DNA of 64,000 nucleotides, taken from positions 10,869,580-10,933,579 of the forward strand of contig JASEVX010000017.1 of NCBI GenBank assembly GCA_031761405.1, written 5' to 3'. Source of the stretch: Serripes groenlandicus. Its lineage: Eukaryota > Mollusca > Bivalvia > Cardiida > Cardiidae. The position numbers and the translations under genes are program-made. Shown one piece after another: positions 21,777 through 32,803 of the stretch; position 1 is the stretch's first letter; each line of letters opens with the position of its first letter. The notes below the pieces were generated by a model. It made no database searches. It saw only the letters and a program-made list of their open reading frames with translations, and had not been told where the DNA came from.

Positions 21777-22532
21777 ATTGTATGTATACGATAGAAACAT
21801 TTCTATTATTGAACAAAACATAGCATTATCGCTCCGACGCTGGTATGCCAAACAAATATCAACCTTTATTGATGTGTCTCTTTAGACTCCTACAGACAAC
21901 AGCCGGGTCAGACGAACAGTGAAGACTCCGACAAACCTGTGTTTAGACACAACATTCTTCACTGTCCGTCTACCTGTCCGTCTACCTTTTAAATGCCGAA
22001 AAACGGGTACCCTTTTTCAGAGGTGCGGCTCAAATTTAAATTGTTATTGCTCATCTAGAAAGATAGGTTCAAGTTCCCCTCCTTTAACGCGGACTTTAAG
22101 ATAGCTTTTATATTTTAGACAAATGTTTGTACAGATAGACAGGCATTGTTCGACCAATTGTTGTGTTTGAAGTTATGTTACAATGCCTGTTGTCTGGTCG
22201 AATTATTCTCAAGGAAAACATCAATTGATTTGTTATTTTTGGCAAACAATCGTTTGAAGATTTGAATGCTACTTGTACGACATATGCGATTGTTATATAT
22301 TATATGAACTAACATAAAGTAATTTGTTATTGTCAACGAAAATAAGTTTGTTGTCATTTAAAAGTATAAATTTATTGGTTGTAAATGCAAAATAAATTGT
22401 TGTCAATGCTACTGATCTAGTTGGTTGTATCTAACCATTCCAATACTTCAGGCCTTCCGCTCATAAAGACGTTTTCTGATACCACAGTGCATATGTGTTA
22501 TATGTGCCAAGATGCAATCACTTCAAATTACC
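21777..22532. other. Nothing recognised
   Basis: Repeated TTGTTGT/TTTGTTATTGTCAA motifs at 22310-22420; no family match. Confidence 0.5.
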
Positions 22533-22709
22533 AAGCCCGATAGCTCAGTCCGTAGCAACGCAGGGGTTGTGAGTTCAAATTCCAGCTCCGCCAACATTCT
22601 TCCGATGTTCGACAAAAGTCATTGTAACACTCGTCATTCGTCTTCCATGTCTTCGTGGACAAATAAATCAACTGTGTGGAGAACTTGCGAGAGGAGGCCA
22701 AGAAATAAA
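22533..22709 (+). mobile_element. SINE-1, 3'-truncated
   Basis: Head AGCCCGATAGCTCAGTCCG and B-box GTGAGTTCAAATTCCAG. The body stops at AAGAAATAAA, where a C-type end begins (TGAGTCGTTCC). Confidence 0.78.
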
Positions 22710-22772
22710 TGAGTCGTTCCACCAGAAAACCAACAGTATGGGCTCTGCGTAATATATCGACCTCGCAGTTCG
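22710..22772. mobile_element. Family C MITE, left-end fragment
   Basis: TGAGTCGTTCCACCAG through CTCTGCGTAATATATCGACC, then truncated. Confidence 0.7.
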
Positions 22773-22850
22773 CGCAAGGGTTTCCTCAAGGTCACGCGGC
22801 ATACACATATACATATTAATTGCACTGAATACCCCAGATGGTTTTATATA
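22773..22850. repeat. Shared flank of two C elements, copy 1
   Basis: GTTTCCTCAAGGTCACGCGG, then CACATATAC, then TTAATTGCACTGAATACCCC; repeated at 30447-30521. Confidence 0.8.
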
Positions 22851-23112
22851 TGAGCCGTCATGCTAGAAAACCAACATTGTGGATTCTGCGTAAAGTATTG
22901 ACCCGGATCGGCCTAAGTATGCCGTACAGGCTAATCCGGGCCAACACATTCCGTCTCAGGGGAATAGAGGTACAGAGTAATGACTCCTGTAACAGAAAAT
23001 TCACAGGAGGCGAAAAGTGTCTGTCCAGATTATCCTGCGCGGGATTTTTAGGCTGATCCCGATCGATACTTTACGCAGAGTCCACAATGTTAGTTTTCTC
23101 GTGGAACGGCTT
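22851..23112. mobile_element. Family C MITE, complete
   Basis: TGAGCCGTCATGCTAG to CGTGGAACGGCTTA. The ~75 bases before it are shared with those before the copy at 30522. Confidence 0.87.
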
Positions 23113-23567
23113 AAATGGGTCGGAGAACTGGTAAGTGTTTTATATGGCTGGAGGTCGACATTGATTGACAATGTATACCTGTAACCAACGCGACCACATT
23201 AAAGTAGAGAAAAGACGAGTGATTGCTTAAGTTTTGAGCAACTAAAGTTTGTTACCTAATGTTGCCGCTTAATCAAGGGCCATAACTCCGGGATCTGAAG
23301 CGATCTATCTTGAGTATGAGTTGGACCGCGATATGATAGTGAGTATTAGTGTGACCAAGCTTAAGCTAACATTCGATGATGCTAGTGGACGACGCCTACC
23401 CGCCCGCCCAATGTGGTTTCCATAAAACGTCACGTCTTAAGATCTTGGTAGCAAAAAAAAATATGAATTTTTTGAGATAAGCAGTTTCATCTTTTCCCAC
23501 AAAATATACAGATTGGTTCAAAATGTCCAGATATAAACATGTTTCCCCTTCAACTATTTAACTCTTT
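23113..23567. other. Nothing recognised
   Basis: No MITE ends or SINE boxes seen. Confidence 0.5.
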
Positions 23568-23775
23568 CAGCGCCGAATTGTTTAAAGTAGACTCTTCCAT
23601 GTTCAAAATCGGGCGTCTCCATTTCTCATATAATACATTTTTGGACAATTTTGATAAGTAACTAAAAGGCAAACAATGCTGATTTCAGGTGAGACAGCTC
23701 GTTTACGAGCTGACTCGCCTGAATCAGTATTGTTTGCAAAAACCTCAATATTGCCTTTGGCGCTGACAGACTAAA
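23568..23775. mobile_element. Family D MITE, complete
   Basis: TTAACTCTTTCAGCGCCG to CTTTGGCGCTGACAGACTAA. The internal hairpin is CAGCTCGT-TT-ACGAGCTG with flanking TCAGGTGAG/CTCGCCTGA. Confidence 0.82.
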
Positions 23776-23943
23776 GTGTAATATAAAACAAAGAAGGTCT
23801 TGAAAGTTTGAGACTTTAATATGCTCCCTGATTGAGAGTATAAGTTCGAGCAAGCATATGTCTACGACCGGAGAACCTCAGATAAACCCGTACCTTCACA
23901 CAGTCTGCCGTTCAGTATATGTCAATATGTAGGAAGGTATATA

Positions 23944-24164
23944 TGAGCCGTTCCACGAGAAAACCAACATTATGGACTCTGCGTAATGTATCGACCCATA
24001 TCAGCCTGCGCAGTGCGCGCAGGCTTATCCGGGCCGTCACATTCCGTCTCAGGGGAATAGACGAAACGTGTCTGTCCGGGTTAGCCTGCGCGGCATTATT
24101 AGGCTGATCCGGGTCGATACTTTACGCAGAGTTCACAATGTTGGTTTTCTGGTGGAATGGCTCA
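23944..24164. mobile_element. Family C MITE, internal deletion
   Basis: TGAGCCGTTCCACGAG to TGGTGGAATGGCTCA. Lacks the TGATTCCTGAAACAG segment between the palindromes. Confidence 0.87.
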
Positions 24165-24773
24165 TATAGTGATAGTATGTAAAAGCCCAAGACGCTCCAT
24201 CGTAAGTACCTTACCTCCAAATGACGATGTTCGTGTGTCTTGGCTGTTTACCTTGTCATGTTTCAGCCTTCGTGACGACATCTTGCAACTTGATCGGAAC
24301 CATGTCTTACTCAAGAATGTAATCTTGTAAAGGCTATATAAGCCCTTTCATGGGAAAAGATATATGTTGGCCTTTGGGAACAGTGCATAGCCAGATCTAC
24401 ATTGTGCAGTCAGATATCTACGTTTCACATATTATTTACGTACGCTTGTTATAAGAACGGGCAGATGTACTGGCCAATATGAACCTACATGGTTCAGAAA
24501 TGCCAACTTGTACCTTTTCCCATGCATTGATTCATATTATCAAAATACAGGATTATATGGTGTTAGTTTAGTAACATTATATCTTAAGAAGCAAATGTAC
24601 TATTTTAGAAAACTTGGTACTGAATTGGAAGACGTAGTGGTGTAGGCTGGGACTTCTTTCGTAGCAAAATCTGAAAGGTCAATTTCCCTACAGTGTATCC
24701 AAATTATGTATATCACGTGATCTGACCAACTAGTTAATATACCAAGGGCGTTAGCATCAACACTTCTGAATGG
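24165..24773. other. Nothing recognised
   Basis: Parts (ACTTGTACCTTTTCCCATGC, TATATAAGCCCTTTC) loosely echo intron 6 and 18300-18370, hinting at an old repeat. Confidence 0.4.
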
Positions 24774-24870
24774 TATGAGAAAGCCAGGAAACACGAGAAG
24801 GTGGACTGGCCGACATGATATGACTGAACAATTGTTGAAAACGCCGTTAAACCTCAATCAGTCAATCAAT
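24774..24870 (+). mobile_element. SINE-1 3'-end fragment
   Basis: GTATGAGAAAGCCAGGAAAC, CCGACATGATATGACTG, then CCGTTAAACCTCAATCAGTC. Confidence 0.75.
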
Positions 24871-24956
24871 TTGTATTCAAAATTATTGCCGATGTCTTTC
24901 ATGCTATGAACATTCAAATAAATCACACATTTTCAGCGAGTACTAGTTAAATCGAA

Positions 24957-25191
24957 CTTAAACACTTTCCCACATACAACACTTCGTAGACGACTTTGAA
25001 ATCAGCTTAGTCAAGACTTCTTTTTCAATATTATTAAAATTAGTTTGATGATTGCATAGAATTGAAATCATTGTGGTAACTCGGGAAATTGCTCATTATG
25101 AGCAATTCTCCTGTTTAGACAGTGTTTTCAAAAGTCAATCGTCTACTGCGAATGCATGGAAATGTGTATGTTTGAGGGTACTTAACTTAAT
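24957..25191. mobile_element. Family A MITE, degenerate full length
   Basis: AACTTAAACACTTTCCCACA, core GAAATTGCTC-ATTAT-GAGCAATTCTC, and a degraded right end TTTGAGGGTACTTAA. Confidence 0.65.
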
Positions 25192-25310
25192 TATCTTTAT
25201 CGATTAAAGACGTTCGAATTTGCATAAAAATGTAGAGAATTCAAGCAAAAATGTAAAGTTAAGGTTAAAAGTTTAACTGTATTAAATCAGTCACGGTGAC
25301 TATGCATATT

Positions 25311-25563
25311 TGAGCCGTCCCGCGAGAAAACCAACATTGTGGACTCTGCGTAAAGCATCGCGCCGGATCAGCCAAAGCATGCCGCGCAGGCTAACCCGGA
25401 GAGACACTTTTCGCCTCCCGTGGATTTTCTATTGCAGGAATCATAATATATACCTCTATCCCCCTGAGACGGAATGTGTCGGCCCGGATCGGATAGCGCA
25501 GGCTTATCTGGGTCGATACATTACGCAGATGACATTATGTTGGTTTTCTCGCGAGACGGCTCA
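25311..25563. mobile_element. Family C MITE, reverse orientation
   Basis: TGAGCCGTCCCGCGAG to CTCGCGAGACGGCTCA. The 90-codon frame opening MSRPARKPTLW is the translated terminal repeat, not a gene. Confidence 0.9.
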
Positions 25564-25751
25564 TTTTTGTTTCGATAGATAGTAATGAATGGTTATCGAT
25601 TTCTAATTTGGTCGTCACGCGATATTCAATATTAGTTGCTTTATGAGCCAAGCGAAGATCAAGATCAGACCCCGCATCAGTGCAGTGTAATGAGAAGCTT
25701 TAATGTTTGCAGCAAAGTTACCGTTAAACCTACTTTATGCCACAAGAGAAA

Positions 25752-25773
25752 GTTATATATATATATATATATC
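25752..25773. repeat. TA microsatellite
   Basis: About ten TA units. Confidence 0.85.
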
Positions 25774-25958
25774 GGGATGTTTTGTCATATTTATAACTAC
25801 TTTTTACTTACGTTAGGTCCGTTTTAATGATGCAGATCCATCAAGCCATTCTATGACAAAAAAAAAAAAAAACCACGAATTTCTGTGGTTTTTCAAATTC
25901 TTATTTTCGATTTTGAACGGAATACACAATTTCAGCGGTATTCCATGACCATTAAGCG

Positions 25959-26190
25959 TTAACCCTTTTCCACATACAACACATCTGCAGATGACGACTC
26001 TGAAAACATAGTTACAAAAACCTGAAAAAAAAACTCTATTAAAGATAGCTTAATTGTTAAATAAAGTTGAAAAGATTGTGGCCAAAGGAGAAATTGCTCA
26101 TTATGAGCAATTTCACCTTTGACCACAATGTTTTCCAAAGTGGTCTGCTGCTATTGCGTCGAAACGCGGTTGCATGTGAGAAAGGATTAG
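25959..26190. mobile_element. Family A variant B, complete
   Basis: TTAACCCTTTTCCACATAC to GTGAGAAAGGATTAG. Contains AAGATAGCTTAATTGTTAAA and core GAAATTGCTC-ATTAT-GAGCAATTTC. Same architecture as the 185-bp array units. Confidence 0.88.
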
Positions 26191-26296
26191 CATATCTGTA
26201 ATAAGTGGATGAATTAGAAGACATATACGCGCGGAAAGAAAGAGTGTTGGTCGTATACTTATGAAAGTCCGTTAACGTAGTCATGTAACTGGACCT

Positions 26297-26518
26297 CGAG
26301 CCGTTCCACGAGAATACCAACATTATGGACTCTGCGTAATGTATCGACCAAGGCCGACACATTCCGTCTCAGGGGGATAGAGGTATAGAGTAATGATTCC
26401 TGAAACAGAAAATCCACAGGAGGCGAAAAGTGTCTCTACCTGCACAGCATACTGAGGCTGATCCGGGTCGGTACTTTACGCAGAGTCCACACTATTGGTT
26501 TTCTCTTGGGATTGCTCA
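26297..26518. mobile_element. Family C MITE, deleted centre
   Basis: CGAGCCGTTCCACGAG to TCTCTTGGGATTGCTCA. The first palindrome is lost. Confidence 0.83.
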
Positions 26519-26910
26519 TTTATTTGTTAGTAATTGTACACCACTGTTCTTCATATAACTAAACAATATGAAAGTGTCAGCATTAAAATTCCTGCATACT
26601 CGATTAAGTTACTAGTATAAATTATCATTAAACCTGACCTTTTTCTCGATATAGACGAAATTTGAAGGCTTTGAAGACGAAGTCTCTCGGGCAATATTTT
26701 CTTTTCCCACACTGCATTCAATTATTTATCAAATGATTTACTTTCTGAGTTAAAATAGGATACAAACATGATGATATTAGTTCATGTAAACGGTCACGAG
26801 ACTGTGAGTATTCTGGCCTTATATTCATGTTGCCCATTGTTATAGGCCCCTTTTTGGTTGTCGGGACTGATTCAAAAACCGCTGCAGGGGGATTTGGAAT
26901 AGCCAGGAAA

Positions 26911-27115
26911 ACCTCTACGTTAACCCTTTCCCTCTTGCAGACGCATTCCGACGCATTTACAACCTCTACGTTAGCCCTTTCCCTCTTGCAGACGCATTCC
27001 GACGCATTTACAACCTCTACGTTAGCCCTTTCCCTCTTGCAGACGCATTCCGACGCATTTACAACCTCTACGTTAGCCCTTTCCCTCTTGCAGACGCATT
27101 CCGACGCATTTACAA
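26911..27115. repeat. 51-bp minisatellite, 4 copies, from a family A terminus
   Basis: Unit CCTCTACGTTAGCCCTTTCC + CTCTTGCAGACGC + ATTCCGACGCATTTACAA. Open on both strands because 51 is divisible by three. Confidence 0.93.
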
Positions 27116-27452
27116 CAGACGACTTTTGAACACATTGTGGCAAAAGGAGAAATTGCTCATAATGATCAATTGCTCCTTTTACCACAATGATTTCAACTTT
27201 TTTCAATGATTATACCTTCATTTTTTGGGATTTTCCATGTTTTCAAAGTCGTCTGCTGCAGATTTGTTGTATGAGGGAAAGGTTTAAAGCAGACGGCGTT
27301 TTGAAAACATAGTGACAAAAGAAGAAATTGCACAGAACGTGCAATTTCTCCTTTTGTCACAATGTTTTCCACTTTTAGTCATAGGTTATCCATCTGACAA
27401 AATATGTTCAAAGTCGTCTGCTGCAAAATTGTCGTATGAGGGAAAGAGTTAA
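26920..27452. mobile_element. Family A MITE composite: expanded left end plus tandem second body
   Basis: TTAA at 26920 and 27449. The left terminus is reiterated as four 51-bp units. One body follows (core GAAATTGCTC-ATAAT-GATCAATTGC), then after GGGAAAGGTTTAAA a second body starting GCAGACGGCGTTTTGAAAAC. Confidence 0.85.
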
Positions 27453-27499
27453 CCCCTTTTTAACAAGTTTCCATCTGTATTAGCTTGTGTGTATGTATG

Positions 27500-27660
27500 G
27501 TGCTTAAGCCGCTTTCAATAGTCACGTGATTTCAGTTATATCGCGGCGTTTCCGTTATATCGCGGCGTTTCCGTTATATCGCGGCGTTTCCGTTATATCG
27601 CGGCGTTTCCTGGGCCAAATACTGATGCTAAGCTTCTATTGACACCAGCGAATCAGTCTT
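27500..27660 (-). mobile_element. SINE-3 fragment with 19-bp repeats
   Basis: A minus-strand tail, AAGCCGCTTTCAATAG, then GTTATATCGCGGCGTTTCC four times with the same 19-bp spacing, then CTGGGCCAAATACTG. Confidence 0.75.
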
Positions 27661-27734
27661 AATGCTATTCACGCAACAATGAGCGTTGACAATTGCCATA
27701 AACACACACACACAGAAAACGATGTAAAGCACCA

Positions 27735-27922
27735 TTAACCTTTTCCCACAGACATACGCATTTTGACGCATCTTCTGAATAAATTATGTCAAAAGAAGAA
27801 AATGCGCATGATAAGCAATTGCTCCTTTCAATAAATACAATTTCATTTACAGAGAAATTTAATATGCTTTGTGTTTTCAATGTCGACTTCTGAATATTGT
27901 TTGGATGTAGGAAAGGGTTTAA
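27735..27922. mobile_element. Family A MITE, degenerate
   Basis: TTAACCTTTTCCCACAGAC to GGATGTAGGAAAGGGTTTAA. The core is reduced to AATGCGCATGATAAGCAATT. Confidence 0.68.
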
Positions 27923-28252
27923 AAGTGATTATGCATGCAGGTTATTAACCATCGTTCCGTCCCAAGACCCAAGAATTGATCATTCATAACCCAAAAATAA
28001 AAGAGTATCGTACAAAAAAAAAAAAGCAATTCAAAACCAATATCATTTGACGGAGATGGTTAAGAGTATTCTTTATTTATTTATCTCACATTCTATTTTA
28101 ATTGGAAAACGATTCATTATGTTTAGCATTGTACTCAGCCTTCTAGGAATTTTCTTATTTCTTTTTATAATGAATGTTTAAAGGCAACCATACCGCCTCA
28201 AGAAATTTCAATAAACAGTCAAATGTGAAAAGCTTCAGTCGTCTTCCACTTA

Positions 28253-28478
28253 TAGCCCTATCCCACCTGCAGACGCATTTTGACGTATTTGCAGCTGACG
28301 ACTTTTTAAAACATTGTGGCCAAATGGGAAATTACTCATGATGGGCAATTTCTTCTTTGGCAACAATGTTTTCAATTTTAATTAACAAATAAGTTATCAT
28401 TTATGTAGATTTTTTCAGGTTTTTTCTCACTATGTCGTCTGCTGCAGATTTGTTGTATGTGGGAAAGGGATGGGGCTA
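28253..28478. mobile_element. Family A MITE with altered ends
   Basis: TAGCCCTATCCCACCTGCAG to GGGAAAGGGATGGGGCTA. TAGCCC replaces TTAACCC at both ends, still as a pair. Confidence 0.75.
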
Positions 28479-28550
28479 TGGAACAAGCCAGTTACGTGAG
28501 AAGAATGTTGTTGTGTAGTTAACAGACGAAAGATCGCCAAGAAACACATG

Positions 28551-28784
28551 TTAACCATCTCCCTCATATATACGCTGTCTGACGCCTATGCATCAGACGG
28601 CGTTTTGAAAACATAGTGACAAAAGAAGAAATTGCACAAAACGTGCAATTTCTCCTTTTGCCACAATGTTTTCCACTTTTTGTCATAGGTTATCCATTCA
28701 ATTATAGAGATTTTCTATGTTTTTGACAAAATACGTTCAAAGTCGTCTGCTGCAGAATTATCATATGAAAATGGAAAGGGTTAA
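28551..28784. mobile_element. Family A MITE, complete
   Basis: TTAACCATCTCCCTCATATA to ATGGAAAGGGTTAA. Core GAAATTGCAC-AAAAC-GTGCAATTTC. Confidence 0.9.
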
Positions 28785-29748
28785 GTGAACTGGATTTCAG
28801 AAAAATATTTTAAAAATAATGATTTGAATTAGTGCAAATGAAAGAGAGAACAATTCTACATCTTGAACCGTTTGAACTGAAGATATCGGATGGTTTTTTA
28901 AATACCTTTATAAAGCGGAATCATTTTTAGCTCCTTCTTATTTCAATGTAACTTTGGGTGACCAACAAAAACCTAAAAAAGGACTAATATGTAAAGATCA
29001 TAGAATCATATTAAAAGTATCATATGAAAGAGCAAATGTTTTACCAATATATTCATTTGAAATGAATTGATCCATTGATTAACAAGTTTGTAGGAGCAAT
29101 TTAACTATTTTCCCCTTATATAAGTCTATAGAAGCTTTCGAGACACCTGATTTCCAGAAAGTTGGCAATGAATTGAAATACCGTTGAAAAATAGAGATAA
29201 GAAAGAGGAAATTAATTGGTTGAGATGTTCAAATTCAAATTCAAATTATTTAATACTCAGAATCAATTCGATGATTAACATGAGAATAATACAGAAATTA
29301 TACATTGTTGATGGCGAAATACCTTACAATGGAAGAATACGTATACATAGAGAGGTAATGTCCAGACAGTTTAGGTCAAAAAGTAAACATGTTATATGAT
29401 ATCTTTGCGTAAATTATTTCAAGTAACATATGCGAGTATGTACCAATTAACACATACATATTTAATCATTAAATACATATTTAATCAATACATACATGTA
29501 CACATCTAGCAAAACTTCTACCACAATAGTGTCTGTTAGAGCAATTTAATAGGTTCATAGTTCATTCAAATACAGTCAAATTTGTGTTAACGGTCACCTC
29601 TGTTGAAAATTTACTTCAAGTTTAACTAAAATAACATTTTCTGGTTTATTTGACTTGTATATAGCAGTCAACTGTGTCCAGCAGTCATCTGTGTCCAGCA
29701 GTCATCTGTGTCGAGCAGCCACGTTGTGAATCTCTCGTGGGTAACTGT
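28785..29748. other. AT-rich stretch, possibly decayed coding DNA
   Basis: No known repeat. 28885-29067 is open without a start codon and reads YKAESFLAPSYFNVTLGDQQ onward. 29184-29399 is an ATG frame with NWLRCSNSNSNYLILRINSM. Neither matches a family I know. Direct TCATCTGTGTC repeats of 17 bp, three copies, lie near 29668-29718. Confidence 0.35.
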
Positions 29749-29978
29749 TTAAACCTTTCCCTCATACGACAATTCTGCAGCAGACGACTTTGAACATATT
29801 TTGTCAAAAAATAGAAAATCTCTATAATTGAATGGATAACCTATGACTACTAGTGGAAAACATTGTGGCAAAAGGAGGAACTGCTCATTTTGAGCAATTT
29901 CTTCTTTTGTCACCATGTTTTCAAAAAGCCGTCTGCTGCAGAGGCTTCAGAAAGCGTAAATATGAGGGAAAGGGTTAA
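29749..29978. mobile_element. Family A MITE, reverse orientation, complete
   Basis: TTAAACCTTTCCCTCATACG to TATGAGGGAAAGGGTTAA. Core CTGCTC-ATTTT-GAGCAATTTC with one unpaired position. Confidence 0.88.
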
Positions 29979-30036
29979 GACTAGTTTGACAGTGTAATGT
30001 ATATGTAAGAGTTAAAGAGTTGAAACTATAATTTTT

Positions 30037-30384
30037 ACAGGGGCGTAGATTTGCAATAATCAATGCGTAGGCTGTCTCGTGAGAAAATCAACATTGTGGA
30101 CTCGTGCGTAAAGTATCGACCCAGATCAGCCTAAGCATGCCACACAGGCCTACTCGGATATACCATTTTCGCCTCCTGTGGATTTTCTGTTCCAGCAATA
30201 ACTACTCTATTCATCTATTCCCCTAAGACGGAATGTGTCGACCGGATCAGTCTGCGCGCACAGCGCAGGCTGATCTGGTCGATACGTTACGCAGATGTCT
30301 ATCTCCGCAGCTGCATTTTAGGGCATTTTGAGAAGAAATGTGTAGACACGTGCCTATAGTGCCCAAAGGGAGCTACGCCCCTGT
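30037..30384. mobile_element. hAT-like element carrying a nested C MITE (tentative)
   Basis: ACAGGGGCGTAG at 30037 and CTACGCCCCTGT ending at 30384 form a 12-base terminal repeat of hAT style. I could not find a clean 8-bp duplication. The C copy fills most of it. Confidence 0.45.
30068..30297. mobile_element. Family C MITE, reverse orientation, right end lost
   Basis: GGCTGTCTCGTGAGAAAATC, CAGATCAGCCTAAGCATGCC, and CGATACGTTACGCAGATG. Stops before the terminal GGCTCA. Confidence 0.8.
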
Positions 30385-30446
30385 TTTACAAACTAGTTAG
30401 CGCCGAGTTGACACATATATCGAAATCCCTTATTTAGATTCGAAGA

Positions 30447-30521
30447 AAGGGTTCCCTCAAGGTCACGCGTCATACACATATACTTATTAATTGCACTGAA
30501 TACCCTCGTTGGTTTTATATA
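30447..30521. repeat. Shared flank of two C elements, copy 2
   Basis: GTTCCCTCAAGGTCACGCGT to TTGGTTTTATATA, matching 22773-22850. Its last ~35 bases recur right of the element at 30796-30830. Confidence 0.78.
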
Positions 30522-30785
30522 TGAGCCGTTCCGCTAGAAAACCAACATTGTGGACCATGCGTAAAGTATCGATCCGGATCAGCCTAAGCATGCCGTACAG
30601 GCCAATCCGGGCCGACACATTCCGTCTCAGGGGCATAGAGGTATAGAGTAATGACTCCTGAAACAGAAAATCGACAGGAGGCTTTTAAGTGTCTGTCCTA
30701 GTTAGCCTGCGCGGCATGCTTATGCTGATCCGGGTTGATACCTTACGCAGAGTCCACAATGTTGATTTTCTCGTGGAACGGCTCA
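30522..30785. mobile_element. Family C MITE, complete
   Basis: TGAGCCGTTCCGCTAG to TCGTGGAACGGCTCA. Flanked on both sides by copies of GCACTGAATACCC plus GTTGGTTTTATATA. Confidence 0.88.
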
Positions 30786-30963
30786 TATAGATATTTACTG
30801 CACTGAATACCCCCCGTTGGTTTTATATATCTGTTATACTGACCTCTCGTGTGGAATGTGAATCGATAACTATCCATTCATAACGATCGTCCATTGAGCG
30901 TTACACGTTATCTTTTAAGGTGACGCCACGGTGAGTGTACGCGTCTATTGAACCCAAAACACA

Positions 30964-31192
30964 TTAATCCTTTCCCACATACAGCAAATCTGCAGCAAAC
31001 GACCTTGAAAATATAGTAACAAAAACCTGAAAAATCTCCATAAAGGTTAGCTTAATTGTTAAATTAAAATGAAAACATGGGGGCCAAAGGAGAAATTGCT
31101 CATCATGAGCAATTACACCTATGGCAACAATGTTTTCAAAAGTCGTCTGCTGCTATTGCGTCAAAATGCGTCTGCAGGTGGGAAAGGATTAA
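30964..31192. mobile_element. Family A variant B, complete
   Basis: TTAATCCTTTCCCACATAC to GGTGGGAAAGGATTAA. Core GAAATTGCTC-ATCAT-GAGCAATTAC. Confidence 0.88.
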
Positions 31193-31233
31193 GGACATTA
31201 AGTGTATCTTCGCGTCCGGAGTTACCTAGTTTG

Positions 31234-31338
31234 TTTGTTTTATTGGGGTTTTACGCCGCTTTCAACATTATTTCAGTTATATTACGGCGACAGTTCACTT
31301 ATTCATGATCCCTGGGTAAACAAACCAGTACTAGGCTG
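31234..31338 (-). mobile_element. SINE-2, 5'-truncated insertion
   Basis: ACCTAGTTTG at 31224-31233 and 31339-31348 is the target duplication. Between lie TTTTACGCCGCTTTCAACAT and GGGTAAACAAACCAGTACTA. Confidence 0.85.
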
Positions 31339-31548
31339 ACCTAGTTTGGACACCTTTTCAAGTATTACAAGCAACGAGTTACATCGTTGCTAAACTATGG
31401 AACATCTTTAGGCTATAATTGAAAGTATACCTGTTGAAAAAAAATGTAAACATTTTGGCCATAGGTGAAATTGCTCATATTTAGGGGGAGGGTTTGGATT
31501 TTATAATAGACATAAGTCGCCATTTGTATTTCAGCAATATGTAAATAT

Positions 31549-31769
31549 TGACCCTTCACCACATACGACAATATAAGCTGCACACGACTTTGAAAATATA
31601 TAGGCAAAACTATGGAAAATCTATATGAATAAATATTGTGTTTTTGAACAAAGTTGAAATCAGTATGGTAAAATGAGAATTTGCTCATTCTGAACAATTT
31701 GTCACACTGATTTCAAATGGCGTCTGCTGCAGATGAATCAAAAAGCGCCTGTATGTGGGAAAGGGTTAG
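31549..31769. mobile_element. Family A MITE, degenerate full length
   Basis: TTGACCCTTCACCACATACG to TATGTGGGAAAGGGTTAG. Core TTTGCTC-ATTCT-GAACAATTTG. Confidence 0.72.
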
Positions 31770-32414
31770 GAAACATGGTCACTTGACACACATATTGAAA
31801 ATCTAACATCTATATCTGGGATACAGTTCTTTAAGATTTTGAACTGCGTAATTGCCTACAATTATCAACATATGTCTTCCTGTGATTTAACATATTGCTA
31901 TAAAACTCAAGTTCACATGCAATTCGAAGGAAAAATAGAACATCGCAAAAATCCCATTAAGTGTAAGATCTCAGGGCGAATTATATACGTACTCTCGTAA
32001 ACTGTCAAACAACTGAACCAAATAACTGAATGACTTGTCGTTATTTAATATTCGTCAGCCATTCAAAAGTTTAATTCAAGAATAGGATACTATTGCTTAT
32101 CGTGAATGAACCTTTTTTTGGACCACTGCAACACAAAAGTGTGATATTTTATCCTCTCTCTATATTTTCCGCAAATGCATGCCAATAAGTCTGACCTTCA
32201 AATCTCAAAAGAATAACGTTTCCTTGAAGTGTTTTGAAACTATCCAATTACAGGAGTAGATATTTAGTCCATTACATAGTATGCTGTACTTAAATACTTC
32301 AAAATACGAAAATGTTTCACGGACAAGATTACGTTTTCACCCCACGTCTCTCAGGTAATCTAATATCAACGATGATTTAGCAGAAATCTCGTCCTTATGA
32401 TTACAGATACAATT

Positions 32415-32576
32415 TACACCGCTCTGAACTCATCCTGTAGTATATCATATAAGTTAATAATATTCACAAAATAAAACCTAGAGAGAAAATAATATTACAC
32501 CGCAATGAACTCATCCGATAGTATATCATATACTTAATAATATTCACAAAATAAAACCTAGAGGGAACATAATATT
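32415..32576. repeat. 80-bp tandem duplication
   Basis: TTACACCGC...ATAAAACCTAGAG occurs at 32415 and 32495. About 90 percent alike by eye. Confidence 0.85.
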
Positions 32577-32580
32577 ACCC

Positions 32581-32803
32581 TTAACCCTTTCTCTCATACG
32601 ACAATTCTGCAGCAAACGACTTTGAACATATTTTGTCAAAACATAGAAAATCTCTATAATTGAATGGATAACCTATGACTAAAAGTGGAAAACAATGTGG
32701 CGAAAGGAGAAATTGCTCGTTTTGCTCGTCTGTTGTCACTATGTTTTAAAAAGCCGTCTGTTGTAGAGGCGTCAGAAAGCGTCTATATGAGGGAAAGGGT
32801 TAA
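32581..32803. mobile_element. Family A MITE, reverse orientation
   Basis: TTAACCCTTTCTCTCATACG to ATGAGGGAAAGGGTTAA. The right half of the core hairpin is deleted (TGCTCGTTTTGCTCGTC). Confidence 0.85.

Noticed and set aside
25310..25582. Recurring small proteins of the type MSRPARKPTLWTLRK at many places
   Set aside because: All lie in family C terminal repeats and share the nucleotide, not codon-level, conservation.
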